Assembly: GCA_020851565.1 (NCBI GenBank)
Contig: JADZCN010000144.1
Coordinates: forward strand, 1 to 34,130
Length of the DNA: 34,130 nt
Source: Acidobacteriota bacterium
GTDB taxonomy: Bacteria > Acidobacteriota > Vicinamibacteria > Vicinamibacterales > UBA2999
Reading direction: 5' to 3'
Shown in pieces: positions 8,255 to 15,595 of the stretch; the first letter of the stretch is position 1; every line of letters begins with the position of its first letter. A program made the position numbers and the translations under genes. Under the pieces are notes generated by a model, which did not search any database, was not told the DNA's origin, and worked only from the letters and a program-made list of their open reading frames with translations.

Positions 8255-9520
8255 ATGCGCCGACTCCCCGCGCGCCTCTTCGTGCTGCTGCTCACGACGC
8301 TCCTCACGGCCGGGGCCGTCTGGCGCGTCACGACGAACGAGCAGACACGCGGCCGTGCGCGCATGGCGTCCCAGCACGCGGATGCCACGGCCGCCGAGGC
8401 CACGTGGCTGCTGGCCGACCTGCGCGCCAGCCTTCATGCCTACGTAGCCCCCGGGCAGAGCGAGTCGTTCTGGTCTGCCCGCGCCGCGGATCTCCTGGAC
8501 AACGTGCGCGCGCGCCTGCTCGAAATCGACCCGGCGTCGACCGCGGCCGGTTACTCGCTGGCCACGGCCCTCGACGGCGTGGACCGCCTGGCAGCCTCCG
8601 CGCGCCGCGCGCAGGACTATGCGCGGACCGGCCAGCCGCTGGCCGCCGGGGACATCATCTTCGTCGAGGCTCGGGATCTCATCGATGCCATGACCCGCGA
8701 ACTGTCATCGGCCCGCCAATCCATGGCGCGCGCCACGTCGGCCCGCGAGGCCGGGATGACCAACGAGCAGTCGCTGCTGGCAGGCGCCGTGATGGCGGTG
8801 TGGATTGTCGCATTGATCCTGCTGGTGCCCGTGCCGCGGGCGGCAGGGCCGCCCCCCACGACGCCCGTGACCACGCTCTCCCTCGCGGACGTGAAGGCCC
8901 CGGAGTCGCCACCGGTGCCCGCCGCCGTGGTGAACCCGGCAACGACGCCCGCCGCTGCCGTGGCCGAGTCGTCCGGCCTCGCCGCCGCCGTGACGGCTGA
9001 AGGACCCGCTCCCGCCCCTCCGGTTGTGGTCGCGGCGCCGCAGGCGCCGGGCCCGACGCCGGTGCTTCGCGACCTGGCCAGCCTGTGCGGCGACCTGGGC
9101 CGCGTGTCGGAGGCGGGCGATCTCGAGCCGCTCCTGGCGCGCGCCACGACGCTGCTCGGTGCGAAGGGCCTGGTCGTGTGGCTGCTCACCGACCAGACTC
9201 AGGGTCTCGCACCGGCTTTCGCGTACGGCTACGACCCCGTCGTGATGGCGCGCATGGGCGCCGTCGCGCTCAGTGCCGACAATCTCACGGCATCGGCGTT
9301 TCGTTCCGGCGTGCCGGCCACGAGCCCGGCCACGTCAGATCGAGCGGCAGCGGTGGCCGTGCCCATTGTCACCGCGAATGGGCCAGCCGGCGTTCTCGCC
9401 GCGGAAGTACGCCCGGAGGCCGACATCGATCAGTCCGTCGCGCTGGCAGCGGTGGTTGCCGCGCAGATGGCCAACCTCTTTCCCGCACCCGAACCATTGG
9501 CGGAACGAGCGGCCACCTGA
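8255..9520 (+). CDS. Membrane protein with periplasmic sensor-like region and cytoplasmic GAF domain
   Basis: A protein of 421 residues. Hydrophobic segments at about 7-24 and 173-192 bracket a mostly helical region of about 145 residues, the layout of a four-helix periplasmic sensor. An Ala/Pro-rich linker of about 70 residues follows, then a GAF-like domain (about 270-415; LASLCGDLGRVSEAGDLEPL... to ...ALAAVVAAQMANLF). There is no kinase, cyclase or methyl-accepting output domain. It may be a signalling adaptor or a degraded receptor. It starts 27 bp after nuoG and is probably cotranscribed. TACCCT lies 9 nt before the ATG. Function unknown. Confidence 0.7.
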   Translation: MRRLPARLFVLLLTTLLTAGAVWRVTTNEQTRGRARMASQHADATAAEATWLLADLRASLHAYVAPGQSESFWSARAADLLDNVRARLLEIDPASTAAGYSLATALDGVDRLAASARRAQDYARTGQPLAAGDIIFVEARDLIDAMTRELSSARQSMARATSAREAGMTNEQSLLAGAVMAVWIVALILLVPVPRAAGPPPTTPVTTLSLADVKAPESPPVPAAVVNPATTPAAAVAESSGLAAAVTAEGPAPAPPVVVAAPQAPGPTPVLRDLASLCGDLGRVSEAGDLEPLLARATTLLGAKGLVVWLLTDQTQGLAPAFAYGYDPVVMARMGAVALSADNLTASAFRSGVPATSPATSDRAAAVAVPIVTANGPAGVLAAEVRPEADIDQSVALAAVVAAQMANLFPAPEPLAERAAT

Positions 9521-9600
9521 GAAGTCAGAAATGAGAAGTGAGAGGCTTGGGACCACTACCACTTTCCGCGCTTCCAAGCCCTCACTTCTGACTTCCTGAC
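9518..9600. terminator. Inverted AGAAGT(G/C)AG repeat arms forming a terminator-like hairpin
   Basis: The left arm (9518-9550) contains the units AGAAGTCAG and AGAAGTGAG; the right arm (9574-9600) is its near reverse complement. The best stem pairs 9544-9550 (GGCTTGG) with 9574-9580 and, after one bulged A, 9534-9542 with 9581-9589, leaving a 23-nt loop. It fills the gap between two convergent genes and begins with the TGA stop of the upstream one. It can act in both directions. There is no clear T-run. Confidence 0.55.
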
Positions 9601-9631
9601 GTTCCGCTCTCCCCCGATCGCTTTTCGTGCT

Positions 9632-10543
9632 CTACGCGCCCCGTGTGTAGGCGGCCGGCCTCACCGTGCGCCTGCCGCGCTCGGAACGGGGCTCGAGCGT
9701 GGCCTTGACGGACGCGGCCTTGCGGTCCCGCAGGTACCCGATGGTCACCTCGTCTGCGGAGGCACGTCGGACGTGCGCCATCACGTCGCCGGCATCCCGC
9801 ACCGCTTCGCCATTGACGGAGGTGATGACGTCTCCGGCCTTCAGGCCTGCCTTCTCCGCCGGAGAGCCCTCGCGGACGCTCGTCACGAGCGCACCGCCGT
9901 CGGACGCGCCGAAGTACTGCGCCAGCTGGTTGGTGAGGGTCTGAAGTGTCACTCCCAGCCTCCCACGCCCCATCGGCCACGCGTCCGGGTCGAACCGGAA
10001 ATCGAACGCCGGTGGATCCATCCTGAACTCGCGCAGCCCCTCCAGGCCGCGCATGCCGCGCTCCACCTCTCGCCCGAGCCGCTCGCCGTCGATGTCCATG
10101 TTCCAGGAGAACCCACGCGCCTCCGGGGTGGCGGTGAGCGTCTGGCGCGAGCCATCCCGCAGCACGGCCAGGGTCACCTGCCGCCCTTCCGGCGTTTCCT
10201 GCACCAGCCGCGTGAACTGCCGCGCGCTGCGCACGCGTTCCCCGTCGTATTCCACCACCACGTCTCCGGCCCTCAGGCCGGCCTTCTCGGCGGGGCTGTC
10301 GCGGTCCACATCGTCGACCTTCACGCCCCCGGGGACAGCGGCCGTCACTTCCGCCGCTTCGAGGTCGCGCACCGTCACTCCCAGCCGGCTTCCCCGCCCG
10401 TCCAGCAGGAACATCTCCCGCCGGCCGCCGCGCTCCGGCGCCTCCGGCCGTCCGCGATCCTGCGCCACCAGCGACGTGACGGCCAGGACGAGCCCCACTC
10501 CGAGTGCCGCGCCGAGCGACCAGAACCGAACCTTCGCTGACAT
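9632..10543 (-). CDS. Secreted or membrane-anchored protein with two PDZ domains
   Basis: A protein of 303 residues starting with a hydrophobic signal (FWSLGAALGVGLVLAVTSLVAQ). PDZ domain 1 spans about 50-140 (RLGVTVRDLE ... DSPAEKAGLRAGDVVVEYDG) and PDZ domain 2 about 195-285 (RLGVTLQTLT ... GSPAEKAGLKAGDVITSVNG). These are HtrA/DegP-type PDZ domains, but no trypsin-like protease domain or His-Asp-Ser triad is present. The protein probably binds exposed C-termini in the periplasm as a scaffold or regulator. GGAGGG lies 6 nt before the ATG; this Shine-Dalgarno is part of the repeat unit at 10544-10560. It is divergent from glnA. Confidence 0.8.
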   Translation of the reverse strand: MSAKVRFWSLGAALGVGLVLAVTSLVAQDRGRPEAPERGGRREMFLLDGRGSRLGVTVRDLEAAEVTAAVPGGVKVDDVDRDSPAEKAGLRAGDVVVEYDGERVRSARQFTRLVQETPEGRQVTLAVLRDGSRQTLTATPEARGFSWNMDIDGERLGREVERGMRGLEGLREFRMDPPAFDFRFDPDAWPMGRGRLGVTLQTLTNQLAQYFGASDGGALVTSVREGSPAEKAGLKAGDVITSVNGEAVRDAGDVMAHVRRASADEVTIGYLRDRKAASVKATLEPRSERGRRTVRPAAYTRGA

Positions 10544-10606
10544 TTGAAACCCTCCGTGCTGAGAACCCCTGTGCTTCGAACCCCTGTGCTTCGAACCCCC
10601 CGTGCT
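10544..10606. repeat. Tandem 15-mer array (TCGAACCCCTGTGCT) between divergent genes
   Basis: Units at 10544-10560 (diverged, 17 bp), 10561-10575, 10576-10590 and 10591-10606 (16 bp) share the consensus TCGAACCCCTGTGCT. A fifth diverged copy follows to about 10623. The array lies between the PDZ gene start and the glnA promoter. Its first unit, read on the minus strand, supplies the GGAGGG ribosome-binding site of the PDZ gene. Confidence 0.85.
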
Positions 10607-10641
10607 TTGAGACGCCCGTGTCCTCCCGGCGGTTGGGGCAC

Positions 10642-10653
10642 TAGAATCCGGGT
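10642..10653 (+). promoter_or_regulatory. Candidate -10 box for a leaderless glnA mRNA
   Basis: TAGAAT (one mismatch to TATAAT) at 10642-10647 is followed by exactly six bases and the ATG at 10654. No Shine-Dalgarno is seen. A convincing -35 box is not visible; an activator may be needed. Confidence 0.5.
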
Positions 10654-12003
10654 ATGGGAAAACCCGGGACCAACCTCGCCGAGCTCCGGCGGGTCATCAT
10701 GGAGCGGGCCGAGAAGCAGCGGGTCAAGTTCCTGCGGCTCCAGTTCACCGACATCCTCGGTGTCATCAAGAACGTCGAGGTTCCGGACCGCCAGTTCGGC
10801 GAGGCGCTGGACGGCGGCATCATGTTCGATGGCTCCTCCATCGAGGGCTTCGTCCGCATCGAGGAGTCGGACATGTACTTGAAGCCCGACCTCTCCACCT
10901 TCCAGGTGTTCCCATGGACCGACCCGAGCGGGGCGAGGGTCGGGCGTCTCATCTGTGACATTGCCAACCCCGACGGCAGCCCGTTTGCCGGGTGTCCGCG
11001 AGGCGCGCTCAAGCGCGTGATCGGATTGGCCGCGGAACGGGGCTTCACGGTGAAGGCCGGTCCCGAGACCGAGTTCTTCCTGTTCCAGCGGCGTGACGGG
11101 CGCCCGACCACCGAGACTCACGACTCGGCCAGCTATTTCGACCTCGCCCCCGTGGACCTGGGCGAGGACGTGCGCCGCGAGATCGTCCTCGCGCTCGAGC
11201 AGATGGGCATGCACGTCGAGGCCGCGCACCACGAAGTGGCACCGGGCCAGCACGAAATCGACTTCCACTACGACGATGTGCTGGCGACGGCCGACAACGT
11301 GAGCACGTGCCGCTTCATCGTGAAGAACGTCGCGCTCCGGAACAACCTCCACGCCACGTTCATGCCGAAACCCATCTTCGGCGTGGCCGGCTCTGGCATG
11401 CACACGCACCAGTCGCTCTTCCGTGACGGCCACAACGCGTTCCACGACGAGCACGCGGAGGGGCAACTGAGCGCCACGTGCCTGCACTACATCGGCGGCC
11501 TCCTCCGGCATGCCAAGGGCTGCTGCGCCATCACCAATCCGCTGGTGAACTCCTACAAACGGCTTGTGCCGGGATACGAGGCGCCGACGGCGATTGCCTG
11601 GTCGGGCAAGAACCGCAGCCCGTTGGTCCGGGTCCCGGCGGCGCGCGGAGCGTCCACGCGCATCGAGCTGCGGCTGCCCGATCCCTCCTGCAATCCCTAC
11701 CTCGCCCTTGCCGTGATGCTCCGGGCAGGGCTGGACGGCATCGATCAGCAGATCGACCCCGGCCCGCCGGTGAACAAGAACATCTACAAGATGAGCCACC
11801 GCGAGCGGCGGCACCTGCGCATCGACGACCTGCCCGTGAACCTTTCCGAGGCCCTCGACGAGTTCGAGAAGGACGACCTCGTGCGCGAGACACTCGGGGA
11901 GCACATCTTCCACCACTTCCTGGAAGCCAAGCGCGAGGAGTGGGCCGACTACATCCGCCACGTATCGCCGTGGGAGATGGACCGATACCTCGGCGTGTAT
12001 TGA
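10654..12003 (+). CDS. glnA: Glutamine synthetase type I (GSI-alpha, Bacillus-like)
   Basis: A protein of 449 residues, the length of GSI-alpha enzymes rather than the roughly 470 of the adenylylated GSI-beta class. It makes glutamine from glutamate, ammonia and ATP as a cytosolic dodecamer. Motifs seen are FDGSSIEGF (58-66), the metal/glutamate loop ETEFFL, and the ATP-binding signature KPIFGVAGSGMHTHQS. R68 in EGFVRIEESDM corresponds to Bacillus Arg62, needed for feedback inhibition in that enzyme. The adenylylation motif NLYDLP is replaced by NIYKMS, so control by GlnE-type adenylylation is unlikely. No glnB, glnR or ntr gene is adjacent. A large repeat region lies directly after the stop. 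Confidence 0.95.
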   Translation: MGKPGTNLAELRRVIMERAEKQRVKFLRLQFTDILGVIKNVEVPDRQFGEALDGGIMFDGSSIEGFVRIEESDMYLKPDLSTFQVFPWTDPSGARVGRLICDIANPDGSPFAGCPRGALKRVIGLAAERGFTVKAGPETEFFLFQRRDGRPTTETHDSASYFDLAPVDLGEDVRREIVLALEQMGMHVEAAHHEVAPGQHEIDFHYDDVLATADNVSTCRFIVKNVALRNNLHATFMPKPIFGVAGSGMHTHQSLFRDGHNAFHDEHAEGQLSATCLHYIGGLLRHAKGCCAITNPLVNSYKRLVPGYEAPTAIAWSGKNRSPLVRVPAARGASTRIELRLPDPSCNPYLALAVMLRAGLDGIDQQIDPGPPVNKNIYKMSHRERRHLRIDDLPVNLSEALDEFEKDDLVRETLGEHIFHHFLEAKREEWADYIRHVSPWEMDRYLGVY

Positions 12004-12005
12004 CG

Positions 12006-12052
12006 GGTGCGGCAGGTGCGGCAGGTGCGGCGGGTGCGGGCAGGTGCGGGCG
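12006..12052. repeat. Tandem 9-10-mer array (GGTGCGGCA/GGTGCGGGCA) directly after glnA
   Basis: Units GGTGCGGCA (12006-12014, 12015-12023), GGTGCGGCG (12024-12032), GGTGCGGGCA (12033-12042) and GGTGCGGGCG (12043-12052) begin 2 bp after the glnA stop. The sequence is the reverse complement of the array at 12122-12270, so the two can pair. Confidence 0.9.
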
Positions 12053-12121
12053 AGTGCGCGGACCGGAGCGCAGGACCGAAGCGCAGCTAGGGTGAGACAA
12101 ACACCCCGCCGACCGCCCGGG

Positions 12122-12270
12122 TTCGCACCTACCGGCACGGCCCGCACCCGCGCACCCGTTCGCACCCGTTCGCACCTGCCCGCACCCGTTCGCACCTGCC
12201 CGCACCCGTTCGCACCTGCCCGCACCCGTTCGCACCCGCCCGCACCCGTTCGCACCTGTCCGCACCCGAT
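12122..12270. repeat. Tandem 10-mer array with 20-bp higher-order period (CGCACCCGTT + CGCACCTGCC)
   Basis: From 12151 to 12270 there are 12 uninterrupted 10-mers, mostly alternating CGCACCCGTT and CGCACCTGCC, preceded by diverged copies from 12122. Within the array identity is very high, so expansion looks recent. A 10-bp period puts every unit on the same DNA face. In the rest of the 12004-12496 gene-free gap I see 12053-12121 (GC-rich, no clear feature) and 12271-12480 (no gene I can support). Confidence 0.9.
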
Positions 12271-12496
12271 AGCGCCCCCGTCCGCGTCTCAGGACGGCCA
12301 CCTCAGCGAGCTGGCGTGTTTCCGCCGGTTTTCCCTCCGTTTCCGGCCTTTCGCGCATTGGCACGCGGGTTGTATCGATGGGAAGCAGCCGCGGCGGATC
12401 ACCGGGGTGCCACTATCAGGCAGGCGCTGGCATCGTGCGCTCCGGCTGCTTCACTCACGATCCGTCCGCGGCTGTTTCGTCTCGGGAGGGACCGCC

Positions 12497-12862
12497 ATGA
12501 CGACTCGTCGCCACAGAGCACTCTTTGCCGCGATCCTGCTCGCCGCGGGCCTGTCGGGCGCGTGCGCGACCTTGGGCGGGACCACCTCCATCTCCGAGGT
12601 CCAGTCGAACCCGGGACACTACGTGGATCGCACGGTCAACGTCACGGGGGTCGTCACCTCGTCCTGGGGGATTCCCCTGGTGCCGTACCGGATGTATCGC
12701 GTGAGTGACGGCTCCGCCGAAATCCTGGTCCTGTCCGACGGCCGGCGCACCCCCACGAAAGGCGCCCGGGTGCGGGTCAGGGGCGAAGTCGAGGAGTTCG
12801 CCGTCCTCGGGGGCCGCTCGGTCGGGCTCCACCTCAGGGAGCGCAGCCTTAAAGTATTGTAG
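12497..12862 (+). CDS. Small exported OB-fold-like protein, possibly a lipoprotein
   Basis: A protein of 121 residues. The N-terminus (TTRRHRALFAAILLAAGLSGAC) is a signal sequence ending in Cys, with a loose lipobox (LSGAC; the -3 position is not ideal). The remainder (ISEVQSNPGHYVDRTVNVTGVV ... GARVRVRGEVEEFAVLGG) has the strand pattern of small OB-fold proteins of the envelope or nucleic-acid-anticodon type. An excellent GGGAGGG lies 6 nt before the ATG, which sets the start; the in-frame extension back to 12044 only translates repeat sequence. Function unknown; a periplasmic envelope role is an inference. Confidence 0.7.
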   Translation: MTTRRHRALFAAILLAAGLSGACATLGGTTSISEVQSNPGHYVDRTVNVTGVVTSSWGIPLVPYRMYRVSDGSAEILVLSDGRRTPTKGARVRVRGEVEEFAVLGGRSVGLHLRERSLKVL

Positions 12863-12947
12863 TCAAAGAAGTTATCTGCGGCATCTGCGGCGTTGCCCCT
12901 TCCGCGACCGATCGACGTTTGTGAAAATCTAGTACAATCGTCCGGTT

Positions 12948-13661
12948 GTGGAAGCCCTCGAACACCCATCACCGCTCGTTGAGCTGATCAACGCCCTCTT
13001 CGCGCCCCTGCACATCCACGTGCCCGACCACGTGGTGTTCTCGGCGCTCATCTGTCTCATCGTCCTCGTGCTGGGGCTCATGCTGCGCTCGAGGCTCAGC
13101 GTAGACAACCCCGGCAAGCTGCAGATCATCCTCGAGGACGTCGTCAGCTTCTTCGTCTCGCAGATCGAGAACACGATCGGCCCCAAGGGCCGTCAATTCC
13201 TGCCGCTGCTCGGCGGGCTCTTCGTGTTCATCTGGATCGGCAACATGATGGGCCAGATCCCCGGGCTCGGGGCGCCCACGAGCAACGTGAACGTGCCGTT
13301 CGCGTGTGCCATCACGCTCTGGCTCTACTACCACTACCAGGGCATCCGCGCGCAGGGCCCGTTCAGCTACATCAAGCACTTCGCGATCATGCCGGGCGTG
13401 CCCATCGTCATGGCGCCGGTGATCTTCGTGATCGAGATCATCAGCCACCTCTCGCGCGTGCTCTCGCTCACGCTGCGTCTCTTCGGCAACATCTTCGGCG
13501 AGCACCTCGTCGTGCTCATCATCGCCAGCATCGTGCCCTTCCTGATGCCGCTGCCCATCCAGTTCCTCGGGCTCGTCGTGGGCACGCTCCAGGCGTTCAT
13601 CTTCCTGACGCTGGGCGCCATCTACCTGAGCGCTGCCGTCGCGGTGGACGAACACCACTAG
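12948..13661 (+). CDS. atpB: F0F1 ATP synthase subunit a
   Basis: A protein of 237 residues from GTG 12948, the usual size for subunit a. Five to six hydrophobic helices are visible. The essential stator arginine is R177 in LSLTLRLFGNIFGEH, and the last helices (FLGLVVGTLQAFIFLTLGAIYLS) match the family. The protein forms the proton half-channels against the c-ring in the inner membrane. TACAAT lies 9 nt before the GTG and may be the -10 box; no Shine-Dalgarno is visible. The gene stands alone: atpE or atpF would normally follow, but the next 87 bp are a terminator region and then a gene on the other strand. Confidence 0.92.
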   Translation: MEALEHPSPLVELINALFAPLHIHVPDHVVFSALICLIVLVLGLMLRSRLSVDNPGKLQIILEDVVSFFVSQIENTIGPKGRQFLPLLGGLFVFIWIGNMMGQIPGLGAPTSNVNVPFACAITLWLYYHYQGIRAQGPFSYIKHFAIMPGVPIVMAPVIFVIEIISHLSRVLSLTLRLFGNIFGEHLVVLIIASIVPFLMPLPIQFLGLVVGTLQAFIFLTLGAIYLSAAVAVDEHH

Positions 13662-13662
13662 A

Positions 13663-13724
13663 CGAAGGCCCCTTCGCGGGTGGGCCGGTGTGGACCCTCG
13701 GCAGGGCCGGCGCGAGAGCGCCGG
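13663..13724. terminator. Two hairpins between convergent atpB and phosphatase genes
   Basis: CGAAGG/CCTTCG (13663-13676) starts 2 bp after the atpB stop. A second perfect stem, CCGGCGC/GCGCCGG (13707-13713 with 13718-13724), is closed by a GAGA (GNRA) tetraloop and is flanked by TGGACCC and GGGGATCCA, which can lengthen it. There is no T-run, but position and symmetry fit bidirectional termination or 3' end protection. Confidence 0.5.
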
Positions 13725-13748
13725 TGGGGATCCACTTCTGCTGCGTCG

Positions 13749-15560
13749 CTACGCGGTGATCTTCACCACGACGACCGTCTGGTCGTCGGCCTGCTCCGCA
13801 TCCCCCCTGAACGCCTGCATGGCGTCGAAGATGGCGCGGACGATGTCCGTGGCGGGCTGGGCGTGGGTTCGTTCGACCACCTCGATGATGCGGCCGGCAC
13901 CGAACTCCACGCCTTCCTCGTTGAAGGCCTCGAAGATCCCGTCGGAGCAGAACACGAACACGTCGCCCATCTCGAGATCGAGCGTGATCTCGTCGTAGGT
14001 CGAGCCGGCGAACGATCCGAGCGGCACGCCCGGCATGGGCACCTGCCTGGCGCGGCCGCCGTGGTAGCGGATGGGGAAGGGCAGGCCCGAGTTGGCGAAC
14101 GTCACCTGGCGCCGCCGCAGGTCGAACATCGCGTAGCAGAGCGTGCAGTAGTACTCCTCCAGCTGCCGCTCGTTCAGGATGCGGTTCATGGCGTTCAGCA
14201 CGACCGCCGGCGTGCTGCGCCTGGTCTCGAGGCGGCGGCGGAACGTGCGCCCGCGCACCAGCTCGCCCACGAACGCGCTGTAGAGCGCCGCGGGCACCCC
14301 CTTCCCCGAGACGTCGCCCACCGACACGACGAGCGTGTGCGGCTCGGGTGCCAGGAAGTCGTACACGTCGCCGCCGAGCTCGCGTGCCGCATCGAAGTGC
14401 CAGGCCACGTCGACGCCCCGCAGCCGCTTCGGCAGCTCCTGCGGGAGGAGCGCCATCTGCACGCGCTGGGCGAAGCGCAGCTCCTTCTCCATCCGCTCCT
14501 CGTTCTCGCGGATGGACTCGTAGAGCCGCGCGTTCTCGATCGCCACCGCCGCCTGCGAGGCCAGGAGCGTGAGCAGCTCCACGTGCTTCTTGCTGAAGGC
14601 CGCCAGGTCCGGGCTCTCGAGATCGAAGACGCCGATGCAGCGGTCCTTCAGGAGCAGCGGGATCGCCATCTCGGACCGGACGCCCTCCACGGCGGCGATG
14701 TAACGCGGATCCTTCGTCACGTCGTCCACGAGCACGGGCTCGCGCTTCAGCGCGGCATACCCGACCAGCCCCTCGCCCAGCTTCACGGGCTCCAGCGCGC
14801 GCGGGTTGTCGCCGTACTGGATCGCGATCTTCATCTCCAGCATCCCGGACGGTTCGTCCAGGAGCGCGATGCCGAAGATACGGTAGTTGATGATGCGCTT
14901 CACGAGGTGGGCGAGCCGCGTGAGCAGCTCGTCCAGGTCGAGGATGGCGCTCATCTCGCGCCCGATCTCGGCGAGCGTCTCGAGCGTGTCGGCGTACTCG
15001 CGCTCCGACTCGAACAGCCGCGCGTTGACGATGGCCTGGGCCACGTGAACGGCGAACTGCCGCAGGATGACCTCGTCCCGTCCGGTGAACGCCGCCGGCT
15101 TGTCGCTCAGCAGGTTGAGCGCCCCGATGACCTGGCCCTTGTGGCGCATCGGCACGGCGAGCTGTGATTTCACGCCGGGCACGACCGCGTGGTACCGCGG
15201 GTCGCTGTCCACGTCGTCGAGCAGGATGGGCTGGTTCTCGGCCACGGCGGCCCCGACCGTCCCGTCCCCGACCTTGAGGCGGAAGTTCCGGACGACCTCC
15301 TCCGGGTAGCCGACCGCGTAGGCGATGTGCAGGTCGTTGCGGCGCTCGTCGAGCAGATAGACGGAGAACACCGTGAACGAGGTGAGGCGCGAGATCAGCA
15401 GCGGGATCTTCTCGAGCAGCTCGTTCAGGTCGAGCACCGAGGTGACCTCGCGGCCAAGCTCGGTGAGGACGGCCAGTTCGGCCGCGTTGCGGATGGCAGG
15501 CTGGTCGGCCGGGGCGTCGTCAGGCCCCGCGTGCGCGACCCTGCCGATCGGGTCGGTCAT
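13749..15560 (-). CDS. GAF-GAF-PP2C (RsbU/SpoIIE) serine/threonine phosphatase
   Basis: A soluble protein of 603 residues. GAF 1 spans about 40-185 (VLDLNELLEKIPLLISRL ... VAQAIVNARLFE) and GAF 2 about 205-355 (ILDLDELLTRL ... AAVAIENARLYE). A short coiled linker (RMEKELRFAQRVQMALLP) leads to the SpoIIE/PP2C domain (about 375-603) with GGDVYD, GDVSGKGVPAAL, SDGIFEAFN and DDQTVVVV as the metal-site motifs. GAF domains sense small ligands, and the phosphatase output usually targets STAS anti-anti-sigma factors. No such partner is adjacent. It is divergent from the FabZ-like gene over a 35-bp shared promoter. Confidence 0.9.
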   Translation of the reverse strand: MTDPIGRVAHAGPDDAPADQPAIRNAAELAVLTELGREVTSVLDLNELLEKIPLLISRLTSFTVFSVYLLDERRNDLHIAYAVGYPEEVVRNFRLKVGDGTVGAAVAENQPILLDDVDSDPRYHAVVPGVKSQLAVPMRHKGQVIGALNLLSDKPAAFTGRDEVILRQFAVHVAQAIVNARLFESEREYADTLETLAEIGREMSAILDLDELLTRLAHLVKRIINYRIFGIALLDEPSGMLEMKIAIQYGDNPRALEPVKLGEGLVGYAALKREPVLVDDVTKDPRYIAAVEGVRSEMAIPLLLKDRCIGVFDLESPDLAAFSKKHVELLTLLASQAAVAIENARLYESIRENEERMEKELRFAQRVQMALLPQELPKRLRGVDVAWHFDAARELGGDVYDFLAPEPHTLVVSVGDVSGKGVPAALYSAFVGELVRGRTFRRRLETRRSTPAVVLNAMNRILNERQLEEYYCTLCYAMFDLRRRQVTFANSGLPFPIRYHGGRARQVPMPGVPLGSFAGSTYDEITLDLEMGDVFVFCSDGIFEAFNEEGVEFGAGRIIEVVERTHAQPATDIVRAIFDAMQAFRGDAEQADDQTVVVVKITA

Positions 15561-15595
15561 GGGGTTTCACGAGCAGTATACTGAGGGAGATACGG
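15561..15595. promoter_or_regulatory. 35-bp divergent promoter with symmetric -10 box
   Basis: AGTATACT (15575-15582) is a perfect palindrome, so TATACT reads as a -10 box on both strands. On the plus strand it lies 13 nt before ATG 15596, with a GGGAGA ribosome site between. On the minus strand it lies 14 nt before ATG 15560. One open complex site could serve both genes. Confidence 0.5.

Noticed and set aside
10375..12255. 626-codon open frame antisense to glnA running through the repeats
   Set aside because: It translates repeat DNA and glnA antisense; no recognisable protein feature.
12151..12270. CRISPR array
   Set aside because: The units are 10 bp with no unique spacers, and no cas genes are present. 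It is a simple tandem repeat.
12044..12496. N-terminal extension of the OB-like protein through the repeat array
   Set aside because: The codons only translate repeats, and a strong GGGAGGG ribosome site plus signal peptide mark ATG 12497 as the start.
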